Below, piece by piece: positions 6,576 to 15,518 of a stretch of 45,934 nucleotides of DNA. The DNA lies in IMG/VR virus record IMGVR_UViG_3300050821_010368, positions 1 through 45,934 of that record. One strand, given 5' to 3'. The notes below the pieces were generated by a model. The model searched no databases, had not been told where the DNA came from, and saw nothing but the letters and a program-made list of their open reading frames with translations. The position numbers and the translations under genes are program-made. Numbering within the stretch: the first letter of the stretch is position 1; every line of letters begins with the position of its first letter. The stretch comes from a virus.

Positions 6576-9500
6576 GTCAACCGACGCCTTCATCTTCACC
6601 CGCTCCCTCAAGAACGGCACCCCTTCCTCGATATGCTCCCCCATCGACTCCGGCGCCCGTCTCATTCCGCTCCCCGGCTTCGTCGCCGTGTCCTGCCACT
6701 TGGCAATGTTCTGCAACAACTGCGGCACAATCAAACTCTTTCCCAGCTCCCCGAAAAACGCCTGTTGTTCCTGCACATTAAATGCCTTTGCCAGGTCCGT
6801 TATCTCACCCAAAAACGGCGCCTGCGCCGCCATCCCCAGCGCCCCGGCCATCGCCCCGCTCGTCAATCCCCGCGTTGTCGGACTCCGCTTCGCCTGTTTG
6901 CTGTCCTGCACGTGACGTATCGTTGCGCCCAACTGAAACACCATCAGCAGCGGATTGTCCAGCAAAAAACTCGGGATGTTCACCCCGCCAATCTTCAGGC
7001 TGCCCCACCGCGGATTGCGCGGATCCCGCTTCGCGCCTGGCTGCCAAAATCCCCCGGCATATTGCGGCATAAAATACCCCGCCAACATCACCGCCGCCCC
7101 GATCGTTCCCTTCTTCAAATGCCGCATCACCAAATCCGCCTCCTGTGGCGTCAACGCCGCCACCTCCTGCCCAAACGCCTTGCGCAAGCCCCGACTGGCG
7201 AATCGGATGCCCTCCGCCGGCAGTCCCAGCGCATACTCAAACGCCTCCGCCACCACGTTCGTGGGAATCCGCACAATCGGAAACGCCGTGTTCCCGATCA
7301 AATGCCACGTCTTCTCCCAAAACGTTGCGTTCGGACCCTCATGCAGCATCAGCCGCAGCCGCTTCACCAGAAAATTGTTCTGCGAAAATATCGCCCGGTT
7401 CGCGTCCTCATATGCCTCCGCGTTGATCCGCATTTTCACCAGCGGATCCGTGATGTCCACCCCAGCCGCCGCCAGGCTCGCCGACCGCTTGTAATAACTC
7501 CGCTCAAATTCCGCCATCTTCGCCGGCTGTTTCAGCGCCTGATGCAGCCGCCCCAGGAACCCGATCATGTCCACCGGATAATCCCGGTCCCGCCCGAAAG
7601 CCTCGTCAATCGTGCTCTTCCCCGTCCGCACCACCTTGCCCATCTCCGCGACCCCGCGCATCAGGCCGTCCGTGATTGCCCGCACCTCCGCCCGCGTGCT
7701 GAATCCACCCTCCCGCGCCGCCTTGCTCGCCAGCCCCGGAAACATCGCGCTCCAGCCCGCGCCCACCGCCTCCTCCGCCGGCGTGAACGCAATCCGTTCC
7801 GCCGCCGCGGCTGTCAGCTTCGCCAGCGTCAACGGACTGCTCAATAACTGCGCCCTCCGGAACTTCACCCAATACTCCCGCAGCTTCGCCGACATCGGCC
7901 GGTTCGCGCGCTGAAAATTCTCCAGCCCCCGCTGGAATTTATTCTTTGCCGACTCCGCCGCCGCCTTCAATTGCAGCGCCGTGTGATCCAGCTTGATCTC
8001 TTTCTTCTCCCGCTTCTCGAAATCGCCGCGCGCCAGCCGGTCCTCATAATCAGCGGCCCGACGCGCCAGCACCTTCTTGTACGTGTCCAGCGCCGAAGCC
8101 AGTTGCGTCTCCGGATCTGAAATCGGTATCTGAAATTCCCGCTTCGCCTGGTTCACCTTCTGGATCAGCTTGCGCCGCGCCTCCGTCACCTCGCCCCGCT
8201 GCACACCCGTCTTCAACGGCGGCTTGCCGCTCGCCATGTCCTCCAGCTTCGCCACCTCGAGCATCTCGCCCTTTAACCCGCGCAACCGCACCGAAATCGC
8301 GTCCTTGCTCAATTGCTTCCAATCGCCGTAACCCGAAATCGCGTCCATCGTGTCCCGCCGCGTCATGTCCGGCAGCACCTCTTGCATCACCTTGTGCACC
8401 GCATCCAGCAGCGCCTCCCGCTCCGAAATTCCGTCCGCCACAAACGCCCGCGCCACCCGCTGCACATAATACGTCAACTCCTTCTTGATGTCGGGTGGAA
8501 CGGGCAACTTGCCCGTCGCATCCGGCGACCCGCCGGATGCTTTTGTCTTCGCCTCCTTCACCTTCTCCTTCATCACCTCCGCCGCCGCCACCCGCTGCTC
8601 CGCCGGCGTCTGGCTCTTCTTAAACACCGCCTTCACCGCCGCCGGCGCGTCCACCGTGTCCCGGTAAAACAGCGCATTGCTCGCATCCCGCACCTCCTTC
8701 AAATGCGGCCGGATCCATTCCCCCGCCTCCGCCACCATCCGCGCCCCCCACTCCGCCGCGTCCACCAGGTTGTGCGCCAGATGACTCGCCCCAATCTCCG
8801 CCAAATCCGCTAGTATGGTAGGATCCACACCGGCACTAACTCGACCAAGCTTCTCGCGTAAGCGGACTCTCGCGGCATTTGCTCGAGTGTCAAGCTTCGC
8901 AACGATGTCTTTCGCGTACTGGAGGACCCGCGGATGGATGTTTTGCGCCCGCTCCGCCGCTGCGGCTTTGGCTTCCGCAATCTGCCGTTCAATTCCCGCC
9001 TGTCTGATTTTCTCTTCGCTCGCTGCGACGTATTCATCCAATGCCTTTTGTTTATTCGCTATTTCCTGATGCAACCTGGCCACTTCGCTCTCCTCCGCCG
9101 GCGTCAAGGGCGCGCCGCCCTTGCTGGCCCTTGTCGCCAGCCGCATCTCCACCAGGCTGAAATCCGCCGTGTTCCCCGCCATCTTCTGCGCGTTCAAACT
9201 CCGACCCGCCTCGCTCCCCGTCCCGTTCCGGCCCACCGCCTCATCCAGCCGCTGCAAATCATCCTCCACCTTTGCCGCATACAACCTGGCCTCCGCCTGG
9301 TCCCCCTCCCGGCCGTCCTCAAACGCCCTGTTAATTCTGGCAAACGCATTGTTCAACTCCGCCTTGAGCTTGGCCCGATGCCACACCAGACCCGCGTTTT
9401 CCCACGACAACAACGGCCGCGGATGGTTCGTCACCTCGTCAATCAGGTTAGGGATCCATCCCGGCTCCCGGTTCATCTTCGTCAACGCCCGCGCATTGTC

Positions 9501-12107
9501 CTCGTCCCACGATCGCGGATTCGTGTCCGGCATCGGCGCCTTCCCCATCGCCTTCCGGTCCGCGTCAATCGCCGCAAACATGTTGCTCACAAAACTCCCC
9601 GGCTGCGACACCTCGTTATACAGCGCATTCCCCATCCCAATATGGTCCCCCTCCGTCACCGGCCCCACACTCCAATCTGGATCCCCCTCCGTGGGTGGAA
9701 CGGGCGACCCGCCCGTCGCGGCCGGCGACTCGCCGGGCGCTGCCTTGATTCTCTCCTCATCCGCCTTCGTCTGCCCCGGCACAAAATCCGCGTCCTTCGG
9801 CAGGTAACTCCCTTCGTCCACATGAATCACCTCCGTGTTCGCCGGGTCAATCCGTTGCACCCCGAACTTCGGACCGTCCTTCACCGTCAAGCTCGTCAGA
9901 AATCCGTCCGCGTCAAACTCATGCTCCTTCACCGTGAACTCATGCCCCATCACCTCAAACTTGTCCCCGGGCAGCAAATCGCCCACCTTCACCTGCACCG
10001 GCGCCCGCCAGTCCCATTTCGGCCGCTGACCCCGCACCACCACCTTGCCAAACGCATCGGTCTGTTTCGCCTCGACCGCCAGGCCCCGGTTGTCCGCCGC
10101 CGCCTTCTTCTTCGCCGCCGCCCGCGCCGGCCCCGCCTCGTTCATCGCCTCCAAAAATTCCTGCACCTGCTCGCCGGCAACATGCTGCATCACCCCTTCC
10201 CGATGCAGCCCGCTCAACACCTGGTCCGGCGAAAAACCGCCCTCCTTGACGAAGTATTTCCGGGCCAAACTCGTCGGTTTGAAACCCGGAATTACCCGCC
10301 GCGCCTCCGCCAGGTTGATCCGCCGGCCGCCATACTTGTCAATGTAATCCAGCACATCCGGCGGCCGCTCTTCTCCCAAACCTCCAGCTCCCGGTTTCCC
10401 CGCGCCCAGCGCCCCGGACCCCGCGCCTGCGGTTACGCCGGCCGCAGCCCCTTCTTCCGCTTTGCCACCTGCTGCTGAAACCCCTGGTGTCCCGGCCGCC
10501 GTTTCATCCCCGGGCTTCCGTGATACATTTTGGTCCCGCCCGCCTTGCCCTTCATCATCTGCACTCCCTTCGGCTTTTGTGTTTTGAATGACATTGTTAT
10601 CACCCCCTTTCGTTTTCGCTCTTAATTGTTCCATCACCTGCTGCCCCGTCGGCAAATCCTTCACGAAATCCGTCCCCACCAAATCCTCGCTGTGCAACAT
10701 CCCCGGCACCATCGGCTTCTTCCCCGTCAACCGCTCAAACACCGGTGCCGCCTCCTGACGTGTGATGAATTTGCCGTTGTGCAAAAAGCCGCTCTCCTCT
10801 TCGCCCGTCAAAAATTCCCCGTCCTCCTTCGACGCCTCGAGTATCCGAATCCCCGCATGGTCCGCCGACCCGCTGTACACCTGCCCATCCTTCCGCAGCG
10901 CCGGCACCAGCGTCTCCGGCTCCGATTCGCGTGGATTAGCGTTCATTAGCGGTGGCACTGTCTTTGCCCCAAACCCGGTCAAATCTTTCTCCTTCACCTC
11001 TTTCCCCAGCATGTACGCCAGCGCCTCCGCCTTGTCCGGGAACCGCGCGGCCACTTCCTCCGGATCATACCCCTTCTCCACGTCCCCCTCTTTAATCCCA
11101 TACCCCACCGCCCCCAGCATCAGCAAATGCTGCCCGGCATCCCCCAGCGCCCCCCACTTCTCCGCCCGCGTGCTCTTCGGATCCTGAAACACCTTCACCG
11201 TGTTCGTCAGGGTTTCCGGCGCCGACGCCACAATCTGCGCGCCAAACAGCGCCCGCACCACCTTCAACTCGCCCAGCGGCAATGTCGCCAGCATCTCCGG
11301 CGTCTTCAAACTGTTCGCCGTCTTCGCCGCCGACCCCTCGACCCCTTCCATGAACTCCGGCGCGTATTTCTCCGCCAAAACCGTCGTCGTCGGCGCCAGC
11401 CGATGCAAAATGTCCCGGATGCCCTGCTTCGTCACCGCCGGTCCCACCGTCTTGCCCGCCTCGAGCCGATCCACCGGCCCCCACATCCGCGTAATCCGCC
11501 CCATCGTGTTGTAAAAATCAATCGGTATGTTCCCGGCCGTTGCCGCCGCTGTCCCAACCCCGTGCATCGCCTGTCCCAATCCCTCGTTTATCGTGTCCGC
11601 CGCCTGGCCCACCGCCGACGGCGCCGCCTCCGTGTCCGCCGCATCGCGTATGGCCGTCATTCCCGTGCCGGCAATGGCCGCTGCGAGGCTTTTGCGCTCA
11701 TCCGGACTCAACCCCGCCCCTGGTGGCGCAGGCGTCCCCGGCGTCCAGCCGGTAGCACTACGCACCTGTTCGGCCTCACTTGCCCCGCGCCCTGCGCCCC
11801 GCGCCCCCAGCCCCGCCTCCACCGCAAACACCGGATCGTCATGCACATACTCCGGATGCTTCGCCGCCACCGCCGTCGCCAGCGCCGTGTCCGTCATGTC
11901 CCCGTACTCCGGATACTTGTCCCGCAACCCCTGCAACGTCGGACTCCGCTTGTCCATCAGCACCCGGCCCGCCGCCTCCGCCGCGAACGCCTTGTCCTGC
12001 TCGGCATACACCGGATACTTCGCCGCCACCGCCGTCGCCAGCGACTGATCATCCATGTCCGCATACTGCGGATACTTCGACCGTATCGCTGTCAACGTGT
12101 CACTCAT
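6567..12107 (-). CDS. Giant ejection/internal virion-like or polyvalent protein
   Basis: 1846 residues, the largest gene. The N-terminus has three copies of a motif like LxxLRxKYPxYxDMxDxxLATAVAAKHPEY (residues 1-90), seen in phage internal virion and polyvalent proteins. A low-complexity Gly/Ala/Glu stretch lies around 510-590, long charged coiled-coil regions follow (about 960-1130, 1320-1460), and hydrophobic segments lie in the last third. It sits next to two other ejection-like genes, as in podoviruses. Repeats are inserted in frame: GESPAATGGSPVPP near 790, SGGSPDATGKLPVPP near 1190, and LMNANPRE near 385. The TAA stop lies in a CGCTAAT repeat. No catalytic motif recognised. Confidence 0.6.
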   Translation of the reverse strand: MSDTLTAIRSKYPQYADMDDQSLATAVAAKYPVYAEQDKAFAAEAAGRVLMDKRSPTLQGLRDKYPEYGDMTDTALATAVAAKHPEYVHDDPVFAVEAGLGARGAGRGASEAEQVRSATGWTPGTPAPPGAGLSPDERKSLAAAIAGTGMTAIRDAADTEAAPSAVGQAADTINEGLGQAMHGVGTAAATAGNIPIDFYNTMGRITRMWGPVDRLEAGKTVGPAVTKQGIRDILHRLAPTTTVLAEKYAPEFMEGVEGSAAKTANSLKTPEMLATLPLGELKVVRALFGAQIVASAPETLTNTVKVFQDPKSTRAEKWGALGDAGQHLLMLGAVGYGIKEGDVEKGYDPEEVAARFPDKAEALAYMLGKEVKEKDLTGFGAKTVPPLMNANPRESEPETLVPALRKDGQVYSGSADHAGIRILEASKEDGEFLTGEEESGFLHNGKFITRQEAAPVFERLTGKKPMVPGMLHSEDLVGTDFVKDLPTGQQVMEQLRAKTKGGDNNVIQNTKAEGSADDEGQGGRDQNVSRKPGDETAAGTPGVSAAGGKAEEGAAAGVTAGAGSGALGAGKPGAGGLGEERPPDVLDYIDKYGGRRINLAEARRVIPGFKPTSLARKYFVKEGGFSPDQVLSGLHREGVMQHVAGEQVQEFLEAMNEAGPARAAAKKKAAADNRGLAVEAKQTDAFGKVVVRGQRPKWDWRAPVQVKVGDLLPGDKFEVMGHEFTVKEHEFDADGFLTSLTVKDGPKFGVQRIDPANTEVIHVDEGSYLPKDADFVPGQTKADEERIKAAPGESPAATGGSPVPPTEGDPDWSVGPVTEGDHIGMGNALYNEVSQPGSFVSNMFAAIDADRKAMGKAPMPDTNPRSWDEDNARALTKMNREPGWIPNLIDEVTNHPRPLLSWENAGLVWHRAKLKAELNNAFARINRAFEDGREGDQAEARLYAAKVEDDLQRLDEAVGRNGTGSEAGRSLNAQKMAGNTADFSLVEMRLATRASKGGAPLTPAEESEVARLHQEIANKQKALDEYVAASEEKIRQAGIERQIAEAKAAAAERAQNIHPRVLQYAKDIVAKLDTRANAARVRLREKLGRVSAGVDPTILADLAEIGASHLAHNLVDAAEWGARMVAEAGEWIRPHLKEVRDASNALFYRDTVDAPAAVKAVFKKSQTPAEQRVAAAEVMKEKVKEAKTKASGGSPDATGKLPVPPDIKKELTYYVQRVARAFVADGISEREALLDAVHKVMQEVLPDMTRRDTMDAISGYGDWKQLSKDAISVRLRGLKGEMLEVAKLEDMASGKPPLKTGVQRGEVTEARRKLIQKVNQAKREFQIPISDPETQLASALDTYKKVLARRAADYEDRLARGDFEKREKKEIKLDHTALQLKAAAESAKNKFQRGLENFQRANRPMSAKLREYWVKFRRAQLLSSPLTLAKLTAAAAERIAFTPAEEAVGAGWSAMFPGLASKAAREGGFSTRAEVRAITDGLMRGVAEMGKVVRTGKSTIDEAFGRDRDYPVDMIGFLGRLHQALKQPAKMAEFERSYYKRSASLAAAGVDITDPLVKMRINAEAYEDANRAIFSQNNFLVKRLRLMLHEGPNATFWEKTWHLIGNTAFPIVRIPTNVVAEAFEYALGLPAEGIRFASRGLRKAFGQEVAALTPQEADLVMRHLKKGTIGAAVMLAGYFMPQYAGGFWQPGAKRDPRNPRWGSLKIGGVNIPSFLLDNPLLMVFQLGATIRHVQDSKQAKRSPTTRGLTSGAMAGALGMAAQAPFLGEITDLAKAFNVQEQQAFFGELGKSLIVPQLLQNIAKWQDTATKPGSGMRRAPESMGEHIEEGVPFLRERVKMKASVDNR
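8493..8540 (-). repeat. Two-hairpin element, copy b
   Basis: First stem CGGGCA/TGCCCG (both arms changed), second CATCCGGCG/CGCCGGATG. In frame in the 1846-residue gene as SGGSPDATGKLPVPP. Confidence 0.85.
9692..9741 (-). repeat. Two-hairpin element, copy c
   Basis: Second stem CCGGCGA/TCGCCGG. In frame in the 1846-residue gene as GESPAATGGSPVPP. Confidence 0.85.
10935..10953 (-). repeat. CGCTAAT repeat 2 (inside a gene)
   Basis: Short copy read in frame as LMNAN in the 1846-residue protein. Confidence 0.7.
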
Positions 12108-12550
12108 TTACACTTTTCTGCTTCCCCTGCTCAGAATCAGGTCAAGCAACGCAGAGAACATTCCAACGGCGCGTTGCAACTGCGGAAATCCAAATCCCTG
12201 CGAACTCCCGGCAAAATAAATCCCCTGCCTGCCGGTTCTGGCCTGATGCGCCTTCCGCCGGCCCCGACTGCAATACAAGGGTAGTTTTGTGTTGTCTTTC
12301 ATAATTAGCGTTTATCAGCGTTCATTAGCGGTTAAAACTTCTGCCGGACAACAGCATGACTCCCGATGAAAGCAGGCTCCGTGCCACCTTGGAGGGGCCG
12401 CAGGGGATGCGGACTTGAATATGGGGCACCAGGCGCTCCCGCGCCCGTCCGCCATAGCGCATCCGTAGCGCGAAGGCGGATTGCTTCCATCTGCTGTCGC
12501 CGGCAAAATTCATAAATTCCCACCCTCAACCATCAACTCCCACCCCTCAA
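12108..12550. other. Gene-free repeat patchwork
   Basis: About 440 bases between the two ejection-type genes with no convincing gene. It contains a CGCTAAT-type repeat at 12304-12335 and a stretch with GCGCATCCGTAGCGCGAAGGCGGA (12458-12482 region). Several overlapping short frames (12108-12302, 12315-12529) look like repeat-derived translation rather than proteins. Confidence 0.55.
12304..12335 (-). repeat. CGCTAAT repeat 3
   Basis: In the gene-free patchwork at 12108-12550. Confidence 0.8.
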
Positions 12551-13579
12551 CTACTTCCCCCTCAACCCCAACGGATCCTTCGCGTCCACCGCCGCAGGCG
12601 CAGCCGACCCCGCGCTCCCGCTGCGCACCTTCGCCAACTGCTCATTCAATTGCTCGTTCAAATCATCCAGTTTCTTCTGCAACAACGGCTTGTCCTTCAC
12701 GTCCGTCTGCGGGCTGTTCAACTGGCTCGTCACCGCGCTGATGCTCTTCTGGATGATCGTCGCCGCCTCCGTCGGGCTCTTGTCCTTCGTCGGCACCACA
12801 AAGCGCGTTCGTCCCCCGGCCTCGATGATCGTCGTTCCATCGTCCAGCTTCGTCTCCTTCACCGGCGCCTGATACGTCCGGTCCGGCACCACCCGGAAAG
12901 ACCCCTTCCCGTCCGGCGCATAAATATACCCTTCCGGCGCCGGCCCCATGTTCGCCGAACTCGTCCGGTTCACCAGCTGCATCAGCAACGACTGCCCCTC
13001 CGGCGTCTGCACCGCCGCCGGATTCGCCTGTATCCCCGCCAGCAACCGCGCCGCAAAATCATTCTGCCCGGGTGGAACGGGCGACCCGCCCGTCGCGGCC
13101 GGCGACCCGCCGGGCGCACCTGATAATATCCCCGCCCCTGCCGCCACACCCACCCCGGGTGGAACGGGCGACCCGCCCGTCGCAGCCGGCGACCCGCCGG
13201 CTGCCCCCCCCACCGCCCTTGTCAACGCGTCCAGCGCCGCCTGTTTCGTCTTCGCCTGCTGCGTGTCCAAAATCTGCGCCTGCATCCGCGCCTGCTGCTC
13301 CTTTTGCGCCTGCGCCACGATGCTGCCCTTCATCACCGAAATCTGCTGCGCCGCGCTCATGTTGGCGAACTCATCCGCCGAATACCCTGTCACCTTCGGC
13401 GCATCATCCCCCAGGCTCTTGTAATACTTCGCCGCCGCGTCCGATTGATCCTTCAACTGCTTCTGCTGATCCGCCCGTTTCGACAGCGCGTCCCCCAGCA
13501 TCATCCCCAAATTAGACAATCCCCGCCCCAGCGATTCCCCCGCCGTGCTCACCACCCCAGGATTGTAACTCAGCGCCAT
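12551..13579 (-). CDS. Ejection/internal virion-like protein
   Basis: 342 residues. Starts MALSYNPGVVSTAGESLGRG just after a CGCTAAT repeat with no clear ribosome site. Residues 30-125 are Gln/Ala/Lys-rich helix (KRADQQKQLKDQSDAAAKYY, QEQQARMQAQILDTQQAK), and the C-terminus is another coiled coil (LLQKKLDDLNEQLNEQLAKV). It carries two in-frame GGSPAATGGSPVPP elements about 25 residues apart. Composition and position between the giant protein and the Gly-rich 292-residue protein fit a podovirus ejection protein. Function inferred from context. Confidence 0.55.
   Translation of the reverse strand: MALSYNPGVVSTAGESLGRGLSNLGMMLGDALSKRADQQKQLKDQSDAAAKYYKSLGDDAPKVTGYSADEFANMSAAQQISVMKGSIVAQAQKEQQARMQAQILDTQQAKTKQAALDALTRAVGGAAGGSPAATGGSPVPPGVGVAAGAGILSGAPGGSPAATGGSPVPPGQNDFAARLLAGIQANPAAVQTPEGQSLLMQLVNRTSSANMGPAPEGYIYAPDGKGSFRVVPDRTYQAPVKETKLDDGTTIIEAGGRTRFVVPTKDKSPTEAATIIQKSISAVTSQLNSPQTDVKDKPLLQKKLDDLNEQLNEQLAKVRSGSAGSAAPAAVDAKDPLGLRGK
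13069..13118 (-). repeat. Two-hairpin element, copy d
   Basis: Consensus stems. In frame in the 342-residue gene as GGSPAATGGSPVPP. Confidence 0.85.
13156..13204 (-). repeat. Two-hairpin element, copy e
   Basis: Second stem GCAGCCGGCG/CGCCGGCTGC, differing from copy d on both arms. Same gene and frame as copy d. Confidence 0.85.
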
Positions 13580-13581
13580 AA

Positions 13582-13611
13582 ATTAGCGTCTATCAGCGTT
13601 CATCAGCGGTT
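13582..13611 (-). repeat. CGCTAAT repeat 4
   Basis: Gives the TAA stop of the 52-residue gene; the next start (13579) follows two bases on. Confidence 0.8.
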
Positions 13612-13741
13612 TCTGTTTCCGCCTCTTTCCTCTCACCTCGTTCCCCGCACCCCGCGCCCTGCCGGTATGGCAACACCCCTTCAACAGCGGATAATCACCC
13701 ACCGGCTTCACCATCACCGCCGGTCCAATTTGTCTCGCCAT
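13583..13741 (-). CDS. Small protein with repeat-derived C-terminus
   Basis: 52 residues from ATG at 13741 (GGAAGTGAGAACA upstream). The first 25 residues (MARQIGPAVMVKPVGDYPL) look like a real conserved phage peptide. The rest (GRARGAGNEVRG ... LMNADRR) is read out of an ARGAG-type repeat and a CGCTAAT repeat, which supplies the TAA stop. The repeats may have truncated or extended an older gene. Confidence 0.4.
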   Translation of the reverse strand: MARQIGPAVMVKPVGDYPLLKGCCHTGRARGAGNEVRGKRRKQKPLMNADRR

Positions 13742-13789
13742 ATTGTTCTCACTTCCAAAAGTCCGCACTCCGGTCTCCGCACTCCGCAC

Positions 13790-14092
13790 TTATTCGGCCA
13801 CCGGCCCCGCCGCCGGCCTGTCCTCGGCCGCCTTCTCGTCCTCGGGGACCGCCTCGTATTCCGCCTCAAACCGGTCCGGTTTCACCGCGATAAAAAATCC
13901 GTTGCCCATGTCAATGATCCAGTCCCCGTCCTGCACCGCATGACTTCCGTGATCCGACGTATGCACATGCGGCCGGCCCGGGTATTCGCTCCCGCCGTTC
14001 GCGCACACGCACAACCCCGGCGGCTGCTTCGCCTCGCCGCGCTTGAATTGTTCCGCCTCCATCTCCCGCCATTTCAATTGGTATTTTGCCAT
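13790..14092 (-). CDS. Conserved small phage protein
   Basis: 100 residues, ATG at 14092 after GTGAGAATATT. The pattern PHVHTSDHGSHAVQDGDWIIDMGNGFFIAVKPDRFEAEYE is widespread among phage genomes ('GDWII ... KPD.FE..YE') but has no assigned function. Sits among the structural genes. Confidence 0.6.
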   Translation of the reverse strand: MAKYQLKWREMEAEQFKRGEAKQPPGLCVCANGGSEYPGRPHVHTSDHGSHAVQDGDWIIDMGNGFFIAVKPDRFEAEYEAVPEDEKAAEDRPAAGPVAE

Positions 14093-14140
14093 AATATTCT
14101 CACTTTCCCAAATCAGCAATCCGCAATCGCCAATCCGAAA

Positions 14141-15019
14141 TCAAGCACCGGCTCCCGAAAACAGCGATAGCAATGAACTTAACCCGCTGCTGCCTCCGCC
14201 TCCACCACCCCCGCCGCCGCCCAGCAGCCCCCCAAACATGCTGAGCAGTCCGCTCAACGTCGCCGCCTTGTTGTTCCCGGTCTGGATGTTGCTGGCCGCA
14301 ATCGAATTATACGCCGTGTTCAACGTGTTCTCCGGATCCGTCAGCGTCGGTCCGCTCGGTCCCGCAATCGCCAACCCCTGCCCAATCGTGTTCTCCGCCA
14401 GGCCCGGCGCCGCGCTGCTGCCCGTGATCAAACTCAATGCCGGATTCGTTGTCAACATGTTGCTGAGGTTCAACGCGCTGCTGGATGCCCCCTCGTTCTG
14501 CAATAACTGGTTCTGCCCGCCGCCGTACAGGTTCAACGCCTGGTCCAGCATCGCCGGGTCCGTCCCGCCCAACCCCCGGTTCGCCCAGTTGCCCAGCACC
14601 GAATTGTTGATGTTCGATGTCGCCTCCGGCGTCAACTGCGTCCCCGCCCCCAGATTCGTCGCCGTAGTCTGCAACAACTGGCTCAACTGATTGCTCTGCG
14701 CCGGATTCACCGCGCTCACCGCCCCGGCCGCTCCCGGACCCAGCGCGCTCACCGTGTTCACGTTCCCGCCCGCCTGCGCCTGGTTCGCCGTGTTGATGCC
14801 CCCGGCCAACCACGGCAACGCGCTGCTGAAACTCGCCCCCAACCCGCCCGCCCCGCCCGCCGCCTGCAAAATCTGACTCAACGTCGTCCCGGTGAACCCC
14901 GGCGCATACGTCTGCTGCGCGCTCAACGCCGGCGACAGCAGCGAACTCTCGTCCGCCATCAGCCCGCTCGCCTGGCTTCCCACCTGGCTTATCTCCGGCG
15001 GTCCCACGTCATTACCCAT
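14141..15019 (-). CDS. Gly/Ala/Asn-rich virion (ejection-type) protein
   Basis: 292 residues, low in charge, rich in Gly, Ala, Ser, Asn and Leu. It has a run of ten Gly near the C-terminus (residues 265-280) followed by SSGLSSLLSLFSG, a membrane-active-looking tail. Overlaps the upstream acyltransferase-like gene by 8 bases. The composition matches small podovirus ejection proteins that form a channel in the envelope; this is an inference from composition and order. Confidence 0.5.
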   Translation of the reverse strand: MGNDVGPPEISQVGSQASGLMADESSLLSPALSAQQTYAPGFTGTTLSQILQAAGGAGGLGASFSSALPWLAGGINTANQAQAGGNVNTVSALGPGAAGAVSAVNPAQSNQLSQLLQTTATNLGAGTQLTPEATSNINNSVLGNWANRGLGGTDPAMLDQALNLYGGGQNQLLQNEGASSSALNLSNMLTTNPALSLITGSSAAPGLAENTIGQGLAIAGPSGPTLTDPENTLNTAYNSIAASNIQTGNNKAATLSGLLSMFGGLLGGGGGGGGGGSSGLSSLLSLFSGAGA

Positions 15020-15485
15020 ACATTGCCTTTCCGTTCACCTCATGCCCAGCGCCTCGTGCCCCATGCCCATCCTCGCTTGCGAGGAGGTTCTTTGCAAACA
15101 AAAAATGCTCCCCCACTTCCATATACCCCAGGTCCCCCGCCAGATGCCCGTGCAACGGCGCCCCGCGCGGACTCGGCACCACGATCCATCGCATCCCGCA
15201 CCCGCGCCCAAAATTTTCCATCAGATAAAACACCCGCAGCGTGTCCCGCGGATTCAGCTTCTCCTGATGCAGCCACGTGTGCACCAACGGCACGTTCCCG
15301 ATGCTCGCGCACCCCACCACCTCGCCGCGCTTCACCACCGCATGCGTCGGGAACATCTGTCTTCGATGCCCGTCCGCCTCCGCGGCCGACATCACCTCCG
15401 CCCGCTGCGCCTCGCTCGTGATCAACACCAGCCCCGGCCAGTCCTTCAGACTGCCCCGGTCAATGATATTAAACTGGTTTTGCAT
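15012..15485 (-). CDS. Acyltransferase-like (gp13-type) protein
   Basis: 157 residues from ATG at 15485. The pattern of a beta-strand rich N-terminus, HAVVKRGEVVGCASIGNVPLVHTW and LMENFGRGCGMRWIVVPSPRGAPL, followed by LGYMEVG, resembles GNAT-fold proteins found next to ejection genes in T7-like phages (gp13). No catalytic assignment is possible. The C-terminus ends in an ARGAG-type repeat (DGHGARGAGHEV). Confidence 0.45.
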   Translation of the reverse strand: MQNQFNIIDRGSLKDWPGLVLITSEAQRAEVMSAAEADGHRRQMFPTHAVVKRGEVVGCASIGNVPLVHTWLHQEKLNPRDTLRVFYLMENFGRGCGMRWIVVPSPRGAPLHGHLAGDLGYMEVGEHFLFAKNLLASEDGHGARGAGHEVNGKAMYG

Positions 15486-15518
15486 TCCGCAATTCACAAT
15501 CCGAAATCCGCAATTACT

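Noticed and set aside
6387-7847. Plus-strand 486-residue frame
   Set aside because: It is a shadow of the 1846-residue gene, with Arg/His-rich composition and no start signals.
12315-12529. Several 60-residue minus-strand frames
   Set aside because: All three frames are open over the same repeats, none has a ribosome site, and the peptides end in the CGCTAAT repeat.
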